Positions 49,513 through 60,955 of a stretch of 64,000 nt of DNA are shown here, piece by piece (within the stretch, counting starts at the first letter, position 1; every line of letters starts with the position of its first letter). The stretch is from Batillaria attramentaria. Lineage: Eukaryota > Mollusca > Gastropoda > Batillariidae. A program made the translations under genes and the position numbers. The stretch spans positions 856,001 through 920,000 of the forward strand of contig JACVVK020000034.1 in the NCBI GenBank assembly GCA_018292915.2, read 5' to 3'. The notes under the pieces were generated by a model. That model was not told the DNA's origin, ran no database searches, and saw only the letters and a list, made by a program, of their open reading frames with translations.

Positions 49513-52126
49513 CACACACACACACATATTCAATGTACACTACGCAAGAACAACTGAAGGGTGGGGAAAAAAAAGCACGGAATTAAAGAACAGATAACAC
49601 AAGTAAAAATGATAAAGAACAGGCAGTGACAATTAAAAACCAAGAACAAGTACCAGTGAGAAGACCCAAAACAAAAGAATAGATTGGAATGGGCAAGATA
49701 AAACCTTAAAAGATTATAGCAGTGGTGAGAAGCTAAAAGTAAGACTGACACTTTAAGACATGCATATGATGCCACCCTTGCACATTTTGAGGTCACAGCT
49801 CATAAGTTGAAATGTGCAGATCAGTCCAGATACTTTAAAAACAAGTGTGTCTTAAGATAAGATTTAAAAGACAAGTGTAGGACAAACTCTGAGGGCCGGC
49901 TTTGGTAGAGTATTCATTGTAGCAAGACCAAAGTATGAATATTTTTTTTAGAAAATGCATGTTTCCCAAAACTGCTTATAAAGCGATGGACACAGAAGTG
50001 CCCTACTTCATGGGAGCGCAGGGATCGGGTAGGGACGTATGGAGTGAGGAGCTCAGCAAGGTATAAGGTGTGTTAGACTGCGGAGTGCGGTAGCATAGGG
50101 TGGCGACCTTGTATTCAATCCTAGCCAATGTAACTCTCTCAGGAGAGGTTTTGCATGGTCTCGCTTGGATCTGCAGAGGATTAGCCTTGCACCGTTGTTC
50201 TGCAGCCTCTGTAAGAGAGAGAACCACTACCTCTATGGTTAACATTTGGTTGATTAGTAGATATGTGATATTCGTAACACGATACAGAAAAGGGGAGTGA
50301 CAAGGGGGTAGCCCTGAAAGTTATTTTTTCCACAGTAGCCTTTGGCTAGTGAGTCGAGACCACCCCCCTCCCCTCCCCTCCCCCCCAAAAGACCAACACC
50401 CACCCCACCCCAACACCAGAAAAAAACCAACAAAACACCAAAACAAAACAAAAAACAACACCAACAAAACCCAAGGAAGAGTGTGTTGACAGTGGGGTTA
50501 TTGTCCCTACAGTCTGGACAAAGTGTATTAGGTAGAAATGTTAACTGTGCAACACCCATCAACCTTTACACTTACCGGGTATTCACTGGTTCCCTAAGTA
50601 AGAAAAAAAAATTTTTTTTTTTTTAATGCAATTCATTTGGTACAAATTTATATGTACAATACCCTCAAATGGTATAACAGTCCAGCTGAATCTCAGGTGT
50701 CAACGAGATGAACTTTTCTTTTTCATTTTTTTTTTTTTCATCATTAGACTAAAATGATTTGGCTGATATCTGCCCTCAGGTGAAAAAGTTCCATCCACGC
50801 ACATTTGATGCGCTGATGTAAAAACAGCTGGTGACAACTCACCGACAGCATGTCAAACACGAGGAGTGTGATGGAGGTGATGAGGCCAAGGAACATGCTG
50901 GTGCAAAAGAGGACGATGTATGCCGATGACCCGCTGCTGAACAATCGCAGGGTGCAGTACATGGCTGGGATCACCGCCCATCTGTGGCAGGAATAATCAT
51001 TCAACATGAATGATGAGTTGTCAGAACAAAAATTAATGCCAATATGTACAAGAAGTCGTCCCCTGAGGAAGGCCGTTATGTCGAAAATTCGGGAAATACA
51101 TGTCTTGAAATTCGTATTTTGAGCGTGTCTTGAGTCTATTGTTTTTATGATGTATGAGCGTCACGTACCCTCCGCTCAACCAAAGAAAAGCTCCTCAAAG
51201 TTCCTAGGCAAAATTTGAAATCTTTTGGCCAACGCTCTTTCCGTTTTGCTACCGCTATAATCTGGAACTCGCTGCCCGCTAGCACGAGACAGCAACCTAC
51301 TTTGGCTTCTTCCACATCAGAGCAAAAACCTGCATGTTCCAACTGGCATTTTACTGATTGCTGTAGTACCTGCTGTGTAAGGATGTTTTATGTGCCTGTG
51401 AGTGATATGTGAATGCGCGATGAGTTGTGTGCCAAGAACTGCGCTTTAGAAATGTGATTTGTTATTATTATTATGAAGATCGAAGTTTAAAAACTCGTCT
51501 CTGCCACTCAGGCTGACTGGCAGGTGCCAAAGACAGCAAACCCTCTTTTTCTGAGTCCTGATATCTTGAGTCTCTCCATCTCCCTGACACTTTTACAAGT
51601 ACCATGACAACTGCAGCACTTTCATAAATGGAAGAAAGGTAATGACAGGACTGAGCCTTATTCACCCGTAAAGGAAGATCAGCAGTGCAAAGGCGCCAAG
51701 GTTCTCCCGAGCGTAAAATCCCTCCGTCTTGAAGATGACCACGATCACCACCATGAGTCCCAGCATCACAGAGTACACAAACTGGAAAAAGTCAAACCCA
51801 TCTTTCATGCGTTCTCTCGACATCCACGGTGCACGACAAATGGATACGTTCATTTATGAAATATTAACAGGGTGTTATATTGTTTTTTTTGTGACAATCT
51901 ATGCCATGTTCATTTTACCTAAAATACAGGCCCTGTCATGCGGCGAAGACAAATGAATATATGAATACATATGAACAAATATTGTTCTCATATAACATAT
52001 TCATGAGATTTTTTTTTTTGTCTTGTTATCTTCAAGCTGTTTTTTAGGTTGTTGTTGCTGTGTTTGTGTGTGTGTGCATGTGTGTGCGTATGCCTGTGCG
52101 TGTGTGTGTTTGTGTGAATGCATGCA

Positions 52127-52166
<40 letters not shown>

Positions 52167-55100
52167 CGTGCGTGCGTGCGTGCGTGCTTGCGTGTATAAA
52201 TGGATATCATACCAGATCCCAGAGGAATGACGCGGTCCAGTACAGCACAGTTCCTACCCCGCTGATGGCCTGCGTCTGGCGCTCGTACGAAAGCCTCTCA
52301 TTCACCAAGTACACCATGAAGGCACTTGGGATGAAACTGAGGGCTAGCAGTATCACCATGGCGATACCCACATCTGTGGCTGCTGCTTCACTGGAAGGAG
52401 ATAAATTAAATTTTGCATTATTTTCCAAGTCAGCTGAAGCGTTTGCACGCCATACAGGTCAAGAGCAGTAATGGTGCGTATGAAGACAATAAAATGAGTT
52501 GGTGCCTGCCTTACTGCTTATGCCAGTCTTTCAAGCCAAGCACCAACGCAGATTAGCTTCTCTTGTAGTTTGTGGGTGGGTGCGCATGAGGTTCAGCGCC
52601 TTCTGTTCACCGAGGTGATTTCAAATACAGAGCAACTGGGGGAAAGAAAGGGTGTGTTCATCTCAAAATTTGAACCTGCTACCCTCTGGTGGACAGTCAA
52701 ATGCTGCGCCACCTGAGCTATCCCAACCTGGCTGTCTTTGCTACACTTGCGAAAGCTTTACTGCAGGCCTACTGCTGCAGAGAATGAAGAAAAATGTCTA
52801 TGTGTGCGCATGCACGTGCCTGCACACACAGGCGCACACACATGCACGAACGCAAGCACACTCACACACACACACACACGCACCCACGCACGCACGCACA
52901 AATGCATGCTGCGGGTTGACTCACATGGTCTCAGCAGACAGCTGCTCCTCATTTAACATCAAAGGATGGTTGTACAGAGTGATACCTGCAACAGAACATT
53001 CACATTCACAACTGTCAACATGCTCCAGGTTGAATGCAAACGGAGCAAAAGTGGTGTAGGAGTGATCTAGAGAGGGGGTAGAGGTGGTGACAATTCGGAC
53101 CGCACAGCATATAATGGGGGGGGATCCTACTAATTATCGGAAACACTGGAAAACTTGGAAACACCAGTACAACTAGACTGAGGTTTAGGGTTAAGATCTT
53201 TCAATGCAGTTCTTGGTCACTTCTGCTGCTTGTAACTTGCGTGATTTGTAACCATGCCCACATACTCCTTCATATCTCCAAGCGATCATGTCAGAGTATC
53301 ACTGAATCTGAAGAAATGACTTGGTAATGGGCTCCACTGGAGGTCAGACAACCGCCAGTACTCATGTATTAGAGCAGGATATTCTGACGACTTACCATAG
53401 TCCGATGAGCGGACAGGATCCACAGCAGTACGCAGCAGGTTGTTGGAGAACGCGTTGAAGAATGACGCCATGGCGTGGTGTCCCTTGTTGTTGAACCAGA
53501 TTTTCACCACTGATGTGGTCTCGTTGCCTTCCTGCGATGGCGGCTCAACGGACCAGCCACCAAACCTGGACAGCAATCAGTCAATCAATCAACCAATCAA
53601 TCAACCAATCAATCAGTCAGGCAGGCAATAAGATCAGATCGGATCGGATCGGGACAGGTCAGGTCGGGTCGGGTCGGGTCAGGTCAAAACAAATCAAATC
53701 AAGTCAGTCAATCAATTAAAAGCACTGCACATAGGTGTCACGCCCATCATCTGGAGAGTCCATGTGCTATAAATTGAAACAACCTACACTTATTGCTTTC
53801 TACAAAAACAAAAGGGATCAAAAGCTGGTTGTTCATTAATGCACTTATACAAGTCCTAACAGAATGTGCTACGGTGAAGCATTAGTGCAGAAAACCTTAC
53901 CACACATAAAAAAGACCAAAAAAAGCCCCAGACACATAAAAAACACAAAAAAAAGAAAAAAGACACACAAAAAAGACAAGGAACCATACTCTGAGAAAAG
54001 ACAAGACAAACCACAGACAACCAAACCAAACAAAACCAAACCCATTCCACAAACAGGTACACTGTACTACAGAATACTGTTTTGATCCCAAATATGGGAA
54101 ATTGCAATTCTGGCTCGCACACCAGTAAAACACACAACTGATAAAACATTTTAATAAATGAGACTACAAAAAAAGTTTTTTTAAAAAAGTATAAAAAAAA
54201 GAAAAAAAAAAGAGTAAGCTGTATGGCCTATAGCTTAGCACAAACCATACGAAGGTAATTAAATAATGTAACTGCACTGTGTAAATGTCACAAGCACACA
54301 CACTGTGCCTGACACTAAACACACAGGTGAACAGCAAACACAAAAGAAAACATAGTCAGTGCTGTACCTCTTATCGATATATTGGCTGTAGGAGGAGACC
54401 AGGTATTCGTCGAGGTTTTTGTCAGCCAGGTTCTGAAGCGTGACCTGTGGGCGCGAGAACATGTTCTGCACGTCTTCGTCCGACGTACTGTCTTCACATT
54501 CGTAGGAGTAGTCATGACACTTACAGATCTGCTCCTTTGTTTCTGACATGAACCATGAGCTCGGGTCTACACACTTGAAGCTGATGTTTGAAGAAAAAAA
54601 CCCAGAAAATGCAAACTTTCTTTTTATTAAAATCCAAACTGAATTTTTTTCTCAAAATGTGGCAGCAATTATTCAATCATTAGAACAAAAAATTAACTCT
54701 ACCAAATGTATCTGCCGCATAATTATCTACTGCCACAATATTCTTGAAATTAGTATTTTCCTTCACAGTTTCTGTGATAGTGCCAGATTTTAATCATTAT
54801 TCGTTCATTTATTTGATTTGATTTATTTGATTGTAACACTGTGTAAAACTGTGATGTAACCGATAGTTTATCTCAATTATTTATCTCGTTTTTAGTCTCT
54901 CTTTTATTTTGTATTATATCCTTGTGTGCGTACGTGTGTGCGTGCGTGCGTGCATGTGTGTGACTATTTCAATTATGATCATAGTGTAAGAAGCGGATCG
55001 AGCGAATGCATGTGTCTGAAGACAATTTTCTGTTTTATAATGTGTTTTTAGAACAGACAATAAAGTTGTTTTTTTAATTTTAATTTGCATTTAATTTGAA

Positions 55101-55537
55101 ATATGATGGAGTGAGGCTTTGTTTGCAGAGAAAAGGAACTGGAGTTTCAACAATTCCCTGCAAAACTGGGGGGAGGGGGGGGGGGTGGAGGGGGGAGGGG
55201 AGTACTTATTACTCTTACAATGATAGTGGGGAAGGAGACAACCAATCAAGCTTAGATAAGTGAGACAGACAGAATACTGGAAACATATCTTACCCAGCAT
55301 CAGATCCATTCATACAGGTCGTGCCGACACCAGGGTCTGGGCTCGTCAGTGTTGCTGTGAAGTTACGTCCTAGGACTGTGTTGCTGTTGTCCCTGTAATA
55401 ATACAACATAATGTGGTCAGAAACATCTCAAACATGAAGTTAGCTTCTGTGATGATCTAGTAATTTAATTCTGGAAAAATCACTCCCACACAAAAATTTT
55501 GCTGATTCATGTTCATCTGTGGTAAAAAAAAAATCCC

Positions 55538-55599
<62 letters not shown>

Positions 55600-55616
55600 T
55601 GCACACACACACACAT

Positions 55617-55666
<50 letters not shown>

Positions 55667-58600
55667 AAACGCACACACACACATGGAGGTAAGTAGAAAG
55701 GCATCAGCAGAACTGTCAGAACCATTCGGCCTGAACAGCATGGCATCAGTGGTACTTTGGGGTGGATGTTTTGGGGGTTTAACATCCTTTTCCACCACAT
55801 ACGGGTGCCCATTGACGGGGCAATGATGAGAAAGTCAGCACAAATATTTGGCCCCAGCCAGGATACGAACTCACGACCTGAGCATTAGAAGTCCAACACT
55901 CTAGTGATACTTTGGGAACTGTTAAACACGACACAAAAGAAAGATAACCATCTTGGGCAGAAAGCCACCTCACACCATCTCACTTCAGTTCTACGCATCT
56001 GCCTACTCATGTGTGACTGCATTAGACTTTAGCAGGTGATCACACAGGTATGTCTGATCTACAGCTCAACTTTGCAAGTGGGTGGGTGTTTGGGTGTTTA
56101 ACGTCCTTTTCCACCACGTAAGGGTGATATCAAAGACGGGGCAACGAGGAAAAAGGCCAGAACAAATATTTGACCTCAGCCGGGATTCAAACTCACGACC
56201 CCAGCATTGAGAGTCCAACGCTCTACCATTCGGCCACCCCGGCTCCCAACAACTTTGCAAGTAAATGCAGGACTCACTGGTAGAAGGCGTAGGTTGGGGC
56301 GTAGAGCGCAGGGGTCATCAGCAGACTGGGCATGTCCTCGGTGGTCGGTCGCAGCGTGGCAAAGCCCATGGCGCACAGGAAGGCGATGAGGGGCAGGACA
56401 ATCGTGGAGAACATCATGCGCCAGTTGCGGCGGTAGTGGTGCACGCGCTTCAGGAGCAGCGCACCCAGCTGCTGCGCTTTGAGTGATGCGCCCCTGACGG
56501 TACGCTGCGGTCTGCGGTGGGGCGAGCCCAAGATGGTGTCTGAGAACAAGTCACAAGAAGAGAGATTTATCTTTCACCTTTTATTTCTTTTTCTTTTTCT
56601 GCAACCTCGCAGGTCATGCATTTGACTACACATAACACCATTCAGACCAAATCTGTCATGCTTCATCTCTCAAATTTATCAAAAAACAAAAGGAGACAAA
56701 CGGACTAAGAAAATACGCCATGTAAACAACAGTTATTTGAAAAAAAAAAAGAAAAAAAAAAGCAAATAAATACTTTCAGATACATACTTTCACTGTCCGT
56801 TGAAGTCGATTCTGTGTCAGTGGAGGTGACTGTGCTGCGAGTGTCAACCTCATTGTCAGCCTCCATTGTCACCCGCAAGAACACCTGATAAACAGATACA
56901 CAGTTTTCAACACCTTGGATCTTGATAAGTTAGCACTTCAGACCATGGGCCTGGAGATCCAGGTTCAAATCCCGGCCGAGGCAAGTGGGATTTTCTTACC
57001 TAGGTAGGCTCCTATCCAGAGTAGGTGTGCTATTAGCCCAGTGGGGAGGCTGTTGCCACACAGCCGTGACTCACTCACTTTGGGGGTGCGACTTTGAGGG
57101 TGCTTCCCTTGGTATGACACATCTTATGATGTGGATGATTACACGGCTGGCTCCGCAGGTGCAGTAGCTCCCAGGCCCAGGTAGCATGGAATGCGGCCCT
57201 GTCAGGCAGCGTCAAAGCACATGGACCCTCCACCTCATTCATGGTAAAAATTACCCCAGCTTCCCAGCCCTCTGTGGGTTCCACCCACGACCTGGGAGGA
57301 ATACCACTGGAGCTGGCAAAAGAGCTGGGGCAGCAAAACAAAAACAAAACCAAAAAACTTTGTCTGCTGTTTTTCTGTACAGCGTCCTAGGGGTCATACG
57401 ATGTGTTAGTCTTGTTCTGACTTGCTTTGTTAAAATGTTTTTGTAGGCAGCTGGCAAAAGATACATATTTTTCAAAGTAGGGTGATAAAACTGGCGATTG
57501 GGGGTTGGGTCAGGTGACTTGGAGTCACGTGCCAGGCTAACTCACTGGGGCAAAAGAGTCAATAAAGGGTTATCCCTCTTGTTGCCAAGTACGCTAACAC
57601 TTCTGACTGAAGTCGTGGGGGTATGGGGGAATCTCCTATAGTATCATGTCATCTAGTATATCCGTAGGAGAGAAAAAAACCCAAAAAAACCCCAGTTGTC
57701 TAAAATGGAAGCTCTAAGCTCATGCCATATGCCATACCTCTTCCAGTGTGGTGTTGGAGACACCGTATCCAAGAACTCCCAGTTCATCGGCCTTGGCATC
57801 AAGCTGTCTGAAGAAGTGGGAAAGCACGGAGCTGTCGCTGCCATCTTGTGGCAGGCTGACGGTAAGGTCTGTGCCCACCGACTCAATGAAAGCTGCGCCT
57901 GGGATGCAGTCCTTGATGAATGACACCACCTTGCTGTGGTGGGAGTTCCCTGTCGTAAAACGGATAAAGCAGAAATGAAAACCATAGTCAAACCATAGTT
58001 AGTGCTGAAGAAGCGTCATTACCATCATTACCACTTAACTATCATTCTAATGTGTGAAGACATGTACTGCATGAAGTGCTTTTTGTGGAACTGATCGGTG
58101 GGTAAATTCCTGACCTCAAATATTTATATACCATTCATGTTTTTGTTGGGTTTGGATTATTTAATGTCTCCTGGATGTTTTTGTTGTTTGTTGCTGTCAG
58201 AAGCAAAAGTGGGTGGGTGGGTGTTTGGGGGTTTAACGTCCTTTTCCACCACATGGGGTGATATCAAACTCGGGGCAACAATGAAAAAGTCAGCACAAAT
58301 ATTTGGCCCCAGCCGGGATCAAACTCAGCTGTCAGAAGCAAACCGTACTGACAACAGACACATTTTATGAAGTAACTTAATTCTTATTTAAAGAAAATGA
58401 GAACTGACCTTGAGATGATGCTTCAATTGCCTTGGTATTTGCCTCCTCCATCTGCAAAGGGCAACACTCCCTCCTTTACATTCAGACATCACAAAATATG
58501 CTGATTTTGGGCCCTATGAAGTTCTAATTACATGACATAAAATCACCTGGTTATTCCTGGCTCTCATACTGCAAATTTGGTGCTGTAAGGATCTTCTCAT

Positions 58601-60867
58601 TTTCCTCCAAAAGCAGAATTCAACTGCACCTACAAGCAATGCATGCTCCTTGGTGACAAGCAACCTATATTTCAAACAAAGGGATAAAGTGTTGTCAAAT
58701 AAAAATAATAAAAAATAAAAAGGGAGGTGGCTGCTGGAGGACTGACAGCATTAGATTCCGATGTTTTGATGAAAATTGTATCATATTTTCACACACATAC
58801 CTCATTCTGCTCTTCCTGTGTAGGGAAAGTGTTGACAGTCAGTTTGAAGCCGCCTCCAAGCTGGTTCTTGAGGAAGGCTGGTGAGCCGACACACAGCAGA
58901 CGGCCCTTGTGCATGACCAGGATCCGGTCACTCAGCATGTCCGCCTCGTCAAGATGGTGGGTTGACATCAGGATCGTGCGGCCTGCAGGGGAGAGAGATA
59001 TCTATACATCACCTTTTATTTTAATTGTTTCTGAGATCACAACATGTAACAGAACTGACAACTGTTTCAATGCGAGACAAGACTGTTAAGCAACAATAAG
59101 TCCCCAAGTTTTAGGTGTCCACTGTTGGTGTCCCGCGGACGCCAGATCACAAGACCACTGTATAGAAAGAAGTGAAGTCTGGAAAAAGGGCCTACAGCGC
59201 ATAGATTTAATATGTGCTTAATCCCTTTTTCCAGGTCACAGAAGAAGAACTGCTAGTTTTAAACCATAATTCATGATGAAAAAACAAAACAAACAAAAAA
59301 ATTCATACCTGGTCTATTTTTGATGATGAGGTTCCAGATGTTTTTGCGTGCGTGAGGATCCACGCCACTGGTTGGCTCGTCCAGAACGATAGTCCGTGAA
59401 CCTCCCACAAAAGCCAGTGCCACACACAACCGGCGCTGCATACCACCAGATAGCTCGAGGGCAGGAACGTCCTTCACGTGGTAGAGATCCACATCGTGCA
59501 GCAATCTGCAATTGGGGTGACAGTTATGAGAACAGAAATGCCAAAGGTGGAAATCCGCTGAAAGGTGGAAGATTTTAAGCCCAGATAGCTGCATAGTTTG
59601 TTCTGCAATAACTGTAGCAACAGCTTTTTTCCTTTCCTGATGCTTTACATAGTTCAGTGTAGATTACGAAAAGGCAGTTTAAAAAAAAAAAATTCAATGC
59701 AAAAAGCATACACAAAAAAACAGCTGGCACAGACCGAATTGAGACTGACATGATTCATATGTTTAGGAACACTGCCCACTAGTAAGAAGTGCTTCTGGCC
59801 ATGTATTACCGCAAGACTTAACACAGTTGCAGCAAAATTGTTTTCCCAAGATACTGGCCAGCATCACAGCTGTTTTCAGCTTTTCTGAAGAGAAGACGCA
59901 ACACTTCAGATGAAAAACTTACTTGCGAATTTCCCTCTTCTGTTCCACAGATGACATGGTCCCTTTCATGCCACCATAGAACTCCATGTGTTCCTGGACA
60001 GTCATGCTGCACAAAGAGGCACATGTCATGACTCCTCAAGGGAAATGCACCAATAATAATAAGAAGAAGAAGAAGAAAAAGAAGCGCATCAATATAGGCG
60101 CTTTATCCCAAATATTTGGCTCTAAGCGCCACTACTTAAACCCAACATGCACGCTCACCTGAATCATACACATTCTCTCAAACACTGGACATGAACATAT
60201 TAAACTCATGTGGTGCAAAGGGCCAGCTCAGCAATTTAAGTTTTGGAATTTTAGAATTGCATTTATTTTTTAATTTTATGGGCTGAACATTTCCAGAGAA
60301 GAGGGGGAGGAGGCCGGAGTACCCGTAGAGAACACCTGACAGTCGGCCCGAATGAACGGGACTCGAATCTGACCCCTCGCATTGGTGACTAAGTCTTAAC
60401 CACTAGACCACCGACCGACCCAATCTCTCTCACACACATACATACACACACACACACACAAACATGCTCACACTCACACACACACATACACTGAATACAC
60501 TCACAACCACTGGAGTCAGACAAAACCAATTTAACGTACTATTCATAGAGTGTGTTGTGTTGTGGACAGATTCCGAGTAGTCCAGTTTTCCCCGTGGCCT
60601 TCTTGCCCTCGACCAACACCACTCCGCCACTTGGGCCCAGCACTCCCACCAGCATGTTCCTGAAAAAACAAAACAAACGTCACCATGATCACAGACAGCA
60701 GAAGCCGACACTGGCAAACTTGCCTTAATATTGCAGTACTGAGAAAATCATGCTTGACATGCCACTATACCTGCATCTAATGCTCCTACACTTTTTAATG
60801 TGCATTGATTTTATTTTCCACAATGTCACTGAAGCACAGCTGTATACAGCTAGTGGCCTTTTGGGTG

Positions 60868-60955
<88 letters not shown>

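Larger units (their letters stand above)
47839..50842 (-). other. ABCA intron between v19 and v20
   Basis: 3.0 kb, the largest in the visible gene. It holds (GT)n at 49151-49223, a plus-sense (ATT)n tail at 49246-49343, a minus-sense repeat at 49383-50260, AC-rich sequence and C/A-rich low complexity at 50350-50470. 48300-49140 looks unique. Confidence 0.7.

Noticed and set aside
53576..53710. Short regularly spaced repeats resembling a CRISPR array
   Set aside because: Simple tetra- and pentanucleotide repeats without spacers in an animal intron.
56274..56277. Open frame of exon v12 ending in TGA directly after the Gln codon as a possible real C-terminus
   Set aside because: The TGA is part of the donor gtgagt; splicing to v13 keeps the frame and continues conserved ABCA sequence.
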